From: Sphingosinicella sp. CPCC 101087
GTDB lineage: Bacteria; Pseudomonadota; Alphaproteobacteria; Sphingomonadales; Sphingomonadaceae
Direction: 5' to 3'
Length of the DNA: 64,000 nucleotides
Assembly (NCBI RefSeq): GCF_004151485.1
Contig: NZ_SBFF01000015.1
Span: 1 to 64,000 of the forward strand
Within the stretch, counting starts at the first letter, position 1. Each line of letters begins with the position of its first letter. The position numbers and the translations under genes are program-made. Below, in pieces: positions 36,301-44,461 of the stretch. The notes under the pieces were generated by a model that was not told the DNA's origin, ran no database searches, and saw nothing but the letters and a program-made list of their open reading frames with translations.

Positions 36301-37437
36301 TTAGGTCCGCCCGCCCGCCGCTACCGCCTTGTTGATGGCGGCCTGATTGGCGCCGCTGAATTCCTCGCGATTCTCGAAGACCCAGTCGAACGAGCGCTCG
36401 CGCTGTCTGTTGGCGCGGTTGAAGCGAGGCATGACATAGCGCGCCATCAACTCGTACGACCGCTTGGTCGCTTCGAAATCCATCCAGTTCGTGCCGGTCA
36501 TCAGCAGACAGCCGAAGTGACCCGTGCGCTCCCACAGCTCTTCGAGGAAGGCGAGGGCATCGTCCGGCGTGCCGACGAGCCCGCCGCGCGCCGCGATCAG
36601 CTTGGCGGCATCGCTTCCGCCCTTCTCGCGGGTCTCGGCATAGCTCTTGGGATTGAGCGCCTCGAGATAGCGCAGCCATGGCTCCAGGCCGAACTCGACG
36701 GCCTTGGCCGCTTCGGCGCGGGTTTCGGCAAGATGGAATGAGACGACGACGCGCAGATTCTCGCGATCGAGCTGGTTGCCATGCTCGCGCCCGGCTTCTT
36801 CCGCGACCGCCCAGCTCGACTTCACGTCGCCGCCGCCATGAGTAAGGATGCCGAGGCCGTACCGCCCGGCGAGGCGGGATCCGGTCGGCGTCTTGGACGT
36901 GGCGACCACCATGTGCGGGCGCGGATGGCTGTAGGGCGATAGCTGCAGGCTGGCGTCGCGCAGCGTGAACCAGTCGCTGTCATGGGTGACGACCTCGCCC
37001 TCGATGAGGCGGATGATGACGTCCACGCCTTCGACCAGCCGCGCCCGCTGCTGCTCGGGCGCGATTCCCAGCATCGCCGCGTCGGACACCAGCATACCCG
37101 GGCCGAACCCGAACATCCCGCGCCCGCGCGTCTGATGATCGAGCTGCACGATCCGGTCGGCCACCATATAGGGATGATGATAGGGGACGGAGATAACTCC
37201 GGCGCCGATTCTGATCCGCGACGTCCGCTCGGCGGCCGCCGCAATGAAAAGCTCCGGCGATCCATAGATCTGCATGCCGCCCGAATGGTGCTCGCCCATC
37301 CAGACTTCCGAAAAGCCCAGGTGTTCAAGCCACTCCACCAGCTCGAAGTCGCGCTGCATGCACAACGCGACATCCTCGTCATTGCCGTGATGGGGAGGCA
37401 GGAACACACCTGTCCGAACGTGACGCGCTTCAGCCAA
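36301..37437 (-). CDS. LLM-class flavin-dependent monooxygenase (luciferase-like)
   Basis: A 378-residue TIM-barrel oxidoreductase of the bacterial luciferase family. Visible motifs: GVFLPPHH, FSEVWMGEHHSGGM, RIRIGAGVISVPYHHPYMVADRIVQLDHQTRGRGMFGFGPG, and PRPHMVVATSKTPTGSRLAGRYGLGILTHGGG. It uses reduced FMN and oxygen, so it needs a reductase; the flavin reductase at 31425 and ribB fit. Close relatives include monoterpene and long-chain oxygenases, so the substrate cannot be fixed. It converges with the glc operon and carries the best copy of the island's operator upstream at 37523-37540. Confidence 0.92.
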   Translation of the reverse strand: MAEARHVRTGVFLPPHHGNDEDVALCMQRDFELVEWLEHLGFSEVWMGEHHSGGMQIYGSPELFIAAAAERTSRIRIGAGVISVPYHHPYMVADRIVQLDHQTRGRGMFGFGPGMLVSDAAMLGIAPEQQRARLVEGVDVIIRLIEGEVVTHDSDWFTLRDASLQLSPYSHPRPHMVVATSKTPTGSRLAGRYGLGILTHGGGDVKSSWAVAEEAGREHGNQLDRENLRVVVSFHLAETRAEAAKAVEFGLEPWLRYLEALNPKSYAETREKGGSDAAKLIAARGGLVGTPDDALAFLEELWERTGHFGCLLMTGTNWMDFEATKRSYELMARYVMPRFNRANRQRERSFDWVFENREEFSGANQAAINKAVAAGGRT

Positions 37438-37522
37438 GCAACTTCTCCCCCGTCATTGTCATCCTCGCCGCAACGGCGGCTGCCTTGCCGCCTTAAGCCG
37501 ATCGTCCGGTCGTGACAACAGA

Positions 37523-37540
37523 TTTATAGCACACTATAAA
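37523..37540 (-). promoter_or_regulatory. Perfect operator palindrome (site 4), LLM oxygenase promoter
   Basis: TTTATAG-CACA-CTATAAA, a perfect 7-bp inverted repeat with a four-base centre. The core 16 bases (TTATA-N6-TATAA) are the best-conserved copy of the element shared by five promoters in the island. It lies 86-103 bases upstream of the oxygenase start codon, with TATAAA on the reverse strand resembling a -10. Confidence 0.72.
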
Positions 37541-37953
37541 ACAATAGCGATATACGTGCGATTATGGCGACGAGCCGACGCGCGGAGGAGAAGGGCGCTG
37601 TTGGCGTGCGTCTCAGCCGTCCCGGCGGCCCGTCACGCCGCATCTTCTCCTGAAGCAACGAAGAGTCGAATTGCGCGGGGCGCCGGGATGTTGTCTGCCG
37701 GGATCGTGGGCAGGGCGGCGCTGGCCAATGCTCGATTCGCGCGTATCCGAGGGCGGCACTTCAGTCGCATGCGAGAAATATTGTCCAGGTTGCTGAATTA
37801 TCGTTTGCAGGTCGTCGCAGCAGGCGGCCATTCGGCGCATGGGAATCGCAAGGACGAAATCAGGTGGCGATCGCCTGTCGAGCGTGCCGTGGCGCGGCCG
37901 GAAGCAGAAGCGCCACCGGCTCGCGATCGTATTCGGCGGCGGCTGAATGCATT
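37541..37953. other. Intergenic region, no gene seen
   Basis: About 410 bases between the LLM oxygenase promoter and the end of the methyltransferase gene. Frames here are arginine-rich, lack ribosome binding sites and show no family pattern. Nothing else recognised. Confidence 0.4.
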
Positions 37954-38949
37954 CTAGACGGCGCGGCTTTCGATCACCCAGCAACCATCCACCAGGGGCT
38001 TGGCTTCCCCCGCGACGAACCCGCTCGCCCGGAGCAGTCGTTGAAATTCCTCCAGCGTGCGCTCCTTGCCATTGATCGGCATCATGACGAGGTCGGTGCG
38101 CACCACCGGTTCGTCCGCGGCGCTGACTCGCTCCGGGAGGATTCTCTCCAGGAGGATCAGGGTTGCGCCGGGCTGGAGCGCGGCTCTGCAGCTCGCGAGG
38201 ATTCGCTCGCTGTCCGCATCGGACCAATCATGCAGCACATATTTGAGCACGATGCAGTCCATCCCAGCCGGGACTTCGTGGAAGAAGTCCCCGCCGAGGA
38301 AATCGGCGCGATCGCCAACGCCCGCCTCCGCAAGATACCGCCTCGCACCCTCGGCGATGGGTTCGAGATCGTAGACCAGTCCCTTGAGGGCCGGATAGGC
38401 GCGCAGAATTTCGATGAGCACCGCGCCATAACCGCCGCCGACGTCCATGACGGAGCCGTAGCCCGAAAAGTCGCAGGACCAGGCCACCGCGCGTGCAATC
38501 GGGCCGGACTGCTCGGCCATTGCGCGATTGAAGACGTCCGATTCCGCCGGATCGGCATGAAGGGCGCCGAAATCGCCATTGCCCCAGCCGGGCATGCCGG
38601 TGCGCAGCGTCTCCCCCATCGTTTCCAGCGAATTCCAGATTCGGTCGCCCCATAGCATGGCCATTCCGCGGAGCGATCCGGGCGTGCCGGCGCGGAGCCG
38701 CGCTCCCAGCTCGGTGGCGACGAATGCGTCCGCGGAGACTTGTTCGCACAAGCCAAGGACGGCCAGCGCCCGCAGGACACGCCGGGAGGTGTCGGCGTCG
38801 AGCTCCGCTGATGCGGCGACCTCGGCGGCGCTGCGGGGGACGGAGCCGAGATTATCGATCAGGCCGGAGCGGACGCTCTCGTAGATCGCGCGGGTTCGCC
38901 ATGCCCCGGTGATCGATTCGACGAGCTGTCTGGTGCTGGCATCGGCCAT
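37954..38949 (-). CDS. SAM-dependent O-methyltransferase (COMT-like, with dimerisation domain)
   Basis: About 331 residues. The N-terminal winged-helix dimerisation domain (about 1-100; AIYESVRSGLIDNLGSVPRSAAEVAASAELDADTSRRVLRALAVLGL) is followed by a class-I methyltransferase domain with the SAM motif VMDVGGGYGAVLIEIL (about 165-180), GDFFHEVPAGMDCIVLKYVLHDWSD and LILLERILP. This is the layout of plant-type caffeate/hydroxyneurosporene O-methyltransferases. The start at 38949 is chosen because AGGAGG lies five bases upstream. It may methylate or detoxify a phenolic intermediate. A degenerate operator-like repeat lies at 39007-39024. Confidence 0.88.
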   Translation of the reverse strand: MADASTRQLVESITGAWRTRAIYESVRSGLIDNLGSVPRSAAEVAASAELDADTSRRVLRALAVLGLCEQVSADAFVATELGARLRAGTPGSLRGMAMLWGDRIWNSLETMGETLRTGMPGWGNGDFGALHADPAESDVFNRAMAEQSGPIARAVAWSCDFSGYGSVMDVGGGYGAVLIEILRAYPALKGLVYDLEPIAEGARRYLAEAGVGDRADFLGGDFFHEVPAGMDCIVLKYVLHDWSDADSERILASCRAALQPGATLILLERILPERVSAADEPVVRTDLVMMPINGKERTLEEFQRLLRASGFVAGEAKPLVDGCWVIESRAV

Positions 38950-39006
38950 CATTTCCTCCTCGCTCCGGCTCGGCCATGGCAGGCCTCCGGACTCTCCATC
39001 ATTAAA

Positions 39007-39024
39007 TTTGCACAGGTGTTGAAA
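39007..39024 (-). promoter_or_regulatory. Imperfect inverted repeat before the methyltransferase gene
   Basis: TTTGCACA-GG-TGTTGAAA, 6 of 8 arm bases paired. The inner 16 bases (TTGCA-N6-TTGAA) share the 5-6-5 spacing of the island's operators but only part of the sequence. A possible weak sixth site. Confidence 0.35.
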
Positions 39025-39141
39025 TAATGGAAGAGCGAACCGCCGCGAGGGATATAGCAAATCACGGAATTTCAGGGCGGTTAATGCCACCTACGGATCC
39101 TGGCGCGCATATGACAAGGTTGGCTTCTGACCGCGCTCATA

Positions 39142-39158
39142 TTCAATGTGGCTATAAT
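39142..39158 (+). promoter_or_regulatory. Operator-like element (site 5) with -10 box, binding-protein/TonB operon
   Basis: TTCAATGTGGCTATAA at 39142-39157, extended by one base to a perfect -10 hexamer TATAAT (39153-39158). With its left flank it reads CATATTCAA-N6-TATAA, identical in both arms to the reverse complement of site 1 before the first TonB receptor. The coding start is about 110 bases downstream. No strong -35 is seen, which fits an element whose control dominates. Confidence 0.62.
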
Positions 39159-39267
39159 AACTTGCGGCTACCGTGACGCCTCGCTATGCTCCGACAGGCG
39201 AACAGCCCGCTGATGGTCGAGCATCGACCGGAAAAAGAGGCTCGCGACATGGAGGGGAGAGCGGCGG

Positions 39268-40281
39268 ATGAAATTGCCCGAATTCAGAATCGTTCGTCGA
39301 TTCGCCGGTGGGTGGCGCGTCGCACTCGCGGCCATGGCGGTAGCCGGATGCGCTCATGCCTCCCAGCCAGAGCCCAAGCCCGACACGTTGAACGTCTTTG
39401 GCATGCACCAGACGATCGAGCTGGCGCCCGTTCACTTTGCTGCCGCCCGAATCTACCCGGGCGGCGCTGCCGTCCACAACGGCGGGATCCCGAACCTGTT
39501 CGCTCCTCCCGGTGAGATCCGGGCCGACGTCGCGACCCATGCGGAAACGCAGGCTCTCCGGAATTCGCTCGAACATCCGAACGTCCGAATCATCCTGACG
39601 ATCGCGCGCGGCCATTATCGGATCGTCGCGCGTCGCTCCGCCGGCATATCCAGCCTCGCGGATCTCCGCGGCAAACGCATTGCGACGATGCTGGACACCT
39701 CGGCCGGATTCTATCTCCACAACGTGCTGGCTTCCGCCGGGCTCACCCAAGCCGACGTCCAGATCATGTCGCTGCCGCGGCCGCGCGACATTTCGCGCCA
39801 CATCATCGAGCGCGAGGTCGACGCGCTGGCGATCTGGGAGCCGGAGATGCAGCGCGCGATCGACGCGCTCGGCGATGACGCCATCATCTTCGCGCCCGAC
39901 GTCGATTATGACGAATTGTTCAATCTCAACACCACGGCCGAGAATCTCGCCGACCCTACACTCCGCGTGAAGATCGTCCGCTTCGTCGCCGGACTGATGC
40001 AGGCATCGCAGCAGGTGATGGCCGCTCCGGACGAGGCGATCGGAATGGTCGTGGCGACTACCGGCTACCCGGTCGAACTGGTTCGATCGGCTTGGCCGCA
40101 TCACACCTTCCCCGGCACGGTCGCCGACGACCTGCTCGACGTTCTCGTACGCGAAGAGACGTGGCTGGCGGCGCGACAGGGCCGGCCGGCTCGAGACCGC
40201 GAGCAGCTCTCTCGTCTGATCGACAAGAGCGTTGCCGAGGAGGCGCGTGCGCTCCTCGCCAGCCAGCAAGCCAATCATTGA
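39268..40281 (+). CDS. Substrate-binding lipoprotein (NMT1/SsuA-like), without ABC partners
   Basis: A 337-residue periplasmic binding protein of the nitrate/sulfonate/thiamine-precursor type. The N-terminus has a positively charged stretch, a hydrophobic segment and a lipobox VAGC (cysteine near residue 28), so it should be lipid-anchored. The binding-protein fold is seen in LNVFGMHQTIELAPVHFAAA, SLADLRGKRIATMLDTSAGFYLHNVLASAGLTQADVQIM, and REVDALAIWEPEMQRAI. No ABC permease or ATPase gene is nearby; instead a TonB receptor starts 20 bases downstream. GGAGGGGAGAG precedes the start. I infer it hands an aromatic or sulfonated ligand between receptor and inner membrane. Confidence 0.88.
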   Translation: MKLPEFRIVRRFAGGWRVALAAMAVAGCAHASQPEPKPDTLNVFGMHQTIELAPVHFAAARIYPGGAAVHNGGIPNLFAPPGEIRADVATHAETQALRNSLEHPNVRIILTIARGHYRIVARRSAGISSLADLRGKRIATMLDTSAGFYLHNVLASAGLTQADVQIMSLPRPRDISRHIIEREVDALAIWEPEMQRAIDALGDDAIIFAPDVDYDELFNLNTTAENLADPTLRVKIVRFVAGLMQASQQVMAAPDEAIGMVVATTGYPVELVRSAWPHHTFPGTVADDLLDVLVREETWLAARQGRPARDREQLSRLIDKSVAEEARALLASQQANH

Positions 40282-40301
40282 AGCCCGGGGGAGGCACGGA
40301 A

Positions 40302-43300
40302 GTGAACCAGGAATCGCAGATCCGACGCTCTTCTCGACGCCGCGGCCGCGGTGCGGCCGTCGCCGCAAGCCTGTTCGCCCTATCCGCGGCTGCACCTGTT
40401 TCCGCCCAGACCGAACCGGCTTCGCTTCCCGCGCCCGCAGACTCTGACATTCTAGCGAGCGGCGAGACGCCGATCATCGTCACCGGCTCTCGCATTAAGC
40501 GCAGCGGCTTCCAGGAGCAGACGCCAACCACGGTCATATCCGCGGAGCAGATCGGGAATCTCGGGCAAATCAGTGTGTCCGAGGTGCTGGGATCGATCCC
40601 GCAGAACCTGGCCGCCCAATCCGACACCAACACCGGCCCGAGCGTCGGTAGCCGGGCAAGCTCCAACATCGGCGCGTCCTACGCCAATCTGCGCGGTCTC
40701 AATCCGTTCTTCGGAACCCGCACCCTTACCCTTGTCGATTCGCGCCGGTTCGTTCCCACTTCGGACAGCGGTGCCGTCGACCTCAATCTGATCCCATCGA
40801 CGCTCATCGCGCGCGTCGAGACGGTCACGGGCGGCGCGTCCGCGGCCTATGGGTCGGACGCGGTTGCCGGTGTGGTCAACATCATCCTCGACACCGAGTT
40901 CACCGGCGCCCGCGTTCAGCTCGACTATGGCGAGACCTTCCGCGGTGAAGGGCGCACCCTTCACGGGGCCGCGGCCTTCGGCACCGGCTTCGCCGGGGGA
41001 AGGGGCCACGTCGTCGTCAGCGGCGAATATCAGGATTCCCGCGGCGTCGGTCCCTGTTCGGAAGTGCGCGCCTGGTGCGCCGAAGGCTGGGACGTCTATA
41101 CGAATGCCGGTATTCGCGTGAACGGCGTCCCTTCCGGCTATAACGTGCCCGGATCGCCCACGTACGGCCAGCCCAACTTCATTCTGGGTCCGGGTTCGCG
41201 TCACGCCTATAATGGCGCGACGGGCGTGATCCGCAACGTTGCCACGACCCCCGCTTCGCTGCGCAACATGCAGTTCACGCCGGACGGACGTTCGCTCGTG
41301 CCGTTCGATCCAGGTCTCTATGTCCAGAACTCGCAGATCGGGCCTCGCCAGGGCGGCGACGGCGAGTCGACGTTCGCCGAGTCGCGCCTGCGCACGCCCG
41401 TCGAACGCTACGCATTGTACGGCCATCTCAGCTACGAGCTGACGGATAGCCTCAACGCGACACTCGAAACCTCTTTCGGAGCGCGCGAGGCCTCGGCGAT
41501 CGGGCCCAGCCTCGGTCCGGCCTCGACGCTGGTCTTCCGGCCGGACAACGTCTTCCTGCCCGAGGAGGTGCGCGCCGCTCTCGTCGGCAGCCCCGGTTTC
41601 ACGCTGGGCAAGGATCTCGACAACGACTTCACCAACATCAATCGGGCCCGCGTCGAGACCTTCCGGGCGGTCGCTGGACTCGATGGCGAACTCGGCATCG
41701 GCAATCTGACTTGGGACGCCTATTTCCAGTTCGGCCGCAATACCCGTCACCAGTCGATCAGCCATTCGCGCGTGAACCATTTCTTCGCCTACGCGGTCGA
41801 TGCGGTTGCCGATCCCGTGACTGGAGAGCCGGTGTGCCGAGCGGTGCTGCTCGGCAATCCCGAGGCGGAGGGCTGCGTCCCCATCAACCTGTTCGGCACA
41901 GGCAATCTCACGCCCGAGGGTATCGCTTATGCCTGGCGCGAGGCGATCGAGGATTTCGAATATACGCAGCATGTGATCGCTGGATCGGTGCAGGGCGATC
42001 TCTTCTCGGGGATCGGCGCCGGACCGATCGGATTTGCGGCAGGCATGGAATATCGCGCCGATTCGGGAGACGTCACTCATGGCGACGTTCCTTATTACAA
42101 CCAGTTCGGGTTGAGCCTCGGCCTCGACTATAGCGGCGACATAAGCGTGTTCGAGACGTTCGGCGAGATCAACGTGCCGCTGCTCCGCGACGTTGCCGCG
42201 GCCAATCTGCTCGAGCTCAATGGCGCCGTCCGCTACACGCGTACGCAGAGCACCGACGGTGCGACCGATGAATCGCGGACCGTGGGCGCCTGGAGCTGGA
42301 AGGCCGGCGCGGTGTACGAGCCGGTCCCTTGGCTGCGCCTTCGCGGAACGCGTTCGCGGGATATTCGCGCGGCGGGCTTCCGCGAACTGTTCCAGCTTCA
42401 GCTGGCAAGCGAACCGGGGAGCGCGCAGGGACGGGTCAACAATCCGTTCAACGGCAATGCCAGCGATTCCACTCCAATCCGGGGCGGCGGCAATTTCGGA
42501 TTGGCGCCGGAAAAGGCCGACACGACGACCCTTGGAGTGGTCCTGCGTCCGCTGGGCAACCGGTTGAGCTTTTCGGCCGACTGGTTCGAGATTCGGATCG
42601 ACGATGCCGTGACCACGCCATCGGGCCAGCAGATCGTCGACAGTTGCTTCAATCTCGACGTGTTCTGCGAGCGGATCACCTTCAACCCGGCGGTGCCGGG
42701 AAATGGCGACGTCATCTTCGTCGACAGCCGGCAGCTCAACCTCGGGTCGTTCACCTCCCGAGGCATCGACCTCGAGGTGGACTATACGGTGCGGCTGCGC
42801 GAACTCGTTCCCGAATGGAACGGTCTCATCAACCTGCGGGTGGTCGGCACCCACCTTTACGACCTGCTGATCCAGGGCGCGCCCGGCGCGCCGATCATCA
42901 ATTTTGCCGGCCAGAGCGGTCCGAATGCGCCGCTCGGCGATTTCAACTCCACGCCGAAGTGGATGTTGAACTCGACGCTGACGCTCGAGGTCGGTCGATT
43001 CACCGGGGTCGTTCAGGCGCGCTACGTCGGCAGCGGCGCCCTGAGCCGCACGCTGATCGGACCCGACGATCCAGATTACGATCCAACCCTGATCAATTCA
43101 ATCAACCACAACAGGGTGCCGTCGCGCACTTATGTCACGCTGGCGCTGACCTATCGCCTGCCGGTCGGATCCGACGACGACCAGTTCGAGATATTCGGCG
43201 TCGTGGAGAATCTGTTCGACGTCGATCCCCCGATCGCTCCAGGCACGACGGGGAGCGTGGTCCAGTCGAGCTATCCTACCAACCCGGCGCTGTTCGACAC

Positions 43301-43343
43301 GCTCGGCGCCCGTTTCCGCACCGGCGTGCGCGCGCGTTTCTAG
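40302..43343 (+). CDS. TonB-dependent receptor, second copy
   Basis: About 1013 residues from the GTG at 40302, which has GGGGGAGG upstream. The frame is open for 70 further codons inside the upstream gene, but those are not meaningful. A basic start (IRRSSRRRGRG) and a signal peptide ending near AAPVSA precede a TonB-box-like PIIVTGSRI (about 60). The plug has VETVTGGASAAYGSDAVAGVVNIILD, and the barrel ends FRTGVRARF. It is clearly paralogous to the receptors at 18272 and 50931. It is paired with the lipoprotein binding protein upstream and an alpha/beta hydrolase downstream. Confidence 0.95.
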   Translation: MNQESQIRRSSRRRGRGAAVAASLFALSAAAPVSAQTEPASLPAPADSDILASGETPIIVTGSRIKRSGFQEQTPTTVISAEQIGNLGQISVSEVLGSIPQNLAAQSDTNTGPSVGSRASSNIGASYANLRGLNPFFGTRTLTLVDSRRFVPTSDSGAVDLNLIPSTLIARVETVTGGASAAYGSDAVAGVVNIILDTEFTGARVQLDYGETFRGEGRTLHGAAAFGTGFAGGRGHVVVSGEYQDSRGVGPCSEVRAWCAEGWDVYTNAGIRVNGVPSGYNVPGSPTYGQPNFILGPGSRHAYNGATGVIRNVATTPASLRNMQFTPDGRSLVPFDPGLYVQNSQIGPRQGGDGESTFAESRLRTPVERYALYGHLSYELTDSLNATLETSFGAREASAIGPSLGPASTLVFRPDNVFLPEEVRAALVGSPGFTLGKDLDNDFTNINRARVETFRAVAGLDGELGIGNLTWDAYFQFGRNTRHQSISHSRVNHFFAYAVDAVADPVTGEPVCRAVLLGNPEAEGCVPINLFGTGNLTPEGIAYAWREAIEDFEYTQHVIAGSVQGDLFSGIGAGPIGFAAGMEYRADSGDVTHGDVPYYNQFGLSLGLDYSGDISVFETFGEINVPLLRDVAAANLLELNGAVRYTRTQSTDGATDESRTVGAWSWKAGAVYEPVPWLRLRGTRSRDIRAAGFRELFQLQLASEPGSAQGRVNNPFNGNASDSTPIRGGGNFGLAPEKADTTTLGVVLRPLGNRLSFSADWFEIRIDDAVTTPSGQQIVDSCFNLDVFCERITFNPAVPGNGDVIFVDSRQLNLGSFTSRGIDLEVDYTVRLRELVPEWNGLINLRVVGTHLYDLLIQGAPGAPIINFAGQSGPNAPLGDFNSTPKWMLNSTLTLEVGRFTGVVQARYVGSGALSRTLIGPDDPDYDPTLINSINHNRVPSRTYVTLALTYRLPVGSDDDQFEIFGVVENLFDVDPPIAPGTTGSVVQSSYPTNPALFDTLGARFRTGVRARF

Positions 43344-43420
43344 GCGATGCGAGCGATTCTCGACATGGTCGGTGGCCTCGCTGCCCGGTCTGATCCGGGG
43401 CTTGCGGCGAGGCGAGAGGC

Positions 43421-44383
43421 GTGAGCGGTCTTACGCGGCGAGGCGCGTTGGCGGGGCTGGCCGGCTCCGTGGCGGCGGCCGCCTGTGCCTCCGGAGGCCG
43501 AGCCGTGAGGCCTCGCCCGTCCCGGGAGCGCTTTTTGCCGGCCCAGACGGCGTGGGCGGCGCCACCCCCGCTCCGCCCCGCACGGGAGGGCTTGGCGGCA
43601 CTGCCCGACACCCGGCTCTGGTATCAGGACACCGGCGGCAGGGGTGACGCGGTCATCTTGCTGCACGCCTGGACCGGCAGCTATGCCTTCTGGGCCTATC
43701 AGCAGGCTCCGCTGGCGGCAGCGGGCTATCGCGTGATCAGCTACTCGATGCGTGGTCATTATCGGTCCGACCCGATCGATCCCGCGTCTCCGGGCACCGC
43801 GACCGGAGACCTTCGCGCGCTGATGGATCATCTGGACATATCGCGTGCCCATCTGGTGGGAACGGCGGGCGGCGCCTTGCCTGCCCTGGATTTCGGCCTT
43901 TCCTATCCCGGGCGGACGATCAGCCTCGTCCTCTCGTCGAGCATCATGGGGATCAGCGATCCGGAATTTCTGGAGGTCGGCCGCCGGATGTTCCCGCGGG
44001 GCGTCTACGCCATCTCGCACACGTTCAGCGAACTCGGCCCTTCTTATCGCGCCGGCAATCCGGAAGGCGTCGCGGCATGGGAAGCGGTCGAAGCGGTGGC
44101 CTGGCAGGGCGGTACCCTCCGTCAGGGTACGGCGCGGCCGATCACCTTCGAGCGCATGAACGGGGGCTCGGCGCCGATATTGCTTATCACCGGTGACGCC
44201 GATCTGATGATGCCACCATCGCGGCTCCGCGAGGTGGCTCGCAACGTTCCCCGATGCGAGCTGGCCATCGTCGCCGAAGCCGGTCATGCCCTGCATTGGG
44301 AGCAGCCGGAAGCGTTCAACGCGGCCATATTGGAGTTCATGGGACGACACGGGGATTCGTCGTCTCAGGTCTCCGCACCCTGA
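43421..44383 (+). CDS. Tat-exported alpha/beta hydrolase-fold protein lacking the nucleophile serine
   Basis: A 320-residue protein. The Tat-type signal MSGLTRRGALAGLAGSVAAAACASGG ends with an AAC that might also be a lipobox. The fold is clear: VILLHAWTGS (oxyanion region), YSMRGHYRSDP, and ISRAHLVGTAGGALPALDF. At the nucleophile elbow, where GxSxGG is expected, the sequence reads G-T-A149-G-G, so the serine is replaced by alanine. Acid and base candidates remain (ITGDADLMMPP and H289 in EAGHALHWEQP). It may be a cofactor-free dioxygenase-like, lyase-like or binding relative rather than a serine esterase. It starts 77 bases after the TonB receptor and is likely co-transcribed with it. Confidence 0.85.
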   Translation: MSGLTRRGALAGLAGSVAAAACASGGRAVRPRPSRERFLPAQTAWAAPPPLRPAREGLAALPDTRLWYQDTGGRGDAVILLHAWTGSYAFWAYQQAPLAAAGYRVISYSMRGHYRSDPIDPASPGTATGDLRALMDHLDISRAHLVGTAGGALPALDFGLSYPGRTISLVLSSSIMGISDPEFLEVGRRMFPRGVYAISHTFSELGPSYRAGNPEGVAAWEAVEAVAWQGGTLRQGTARPITFERMNGGSAPILLITGDADLMMPPSRLREVARNVPRCELAIVAEAGHALHWEQPEAFNAAILEFMGRHGDSSSQVSAP

Positions 44384-44461
44384 GTCCAAGCGCGGCGCCG
44401 ATCGCATCGCGGCCTGCTCACCGCAGCCCGAAGCCAAGGTAGCGAAGCTGCCAGCGCGGTA

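Noticed and set aside
37556..37957. 133-codon forward frame between the LLM oxygenase and methyltransferase
   Set aside because: Arginine-rich and without a ribosome binding site; the region is better explained as non-coding.
40452..42854. 800-codon reverse open frame
   Set aside because: Antisense to the second TonB receptor; long antisense frames are normal in DNA with this codon bias.
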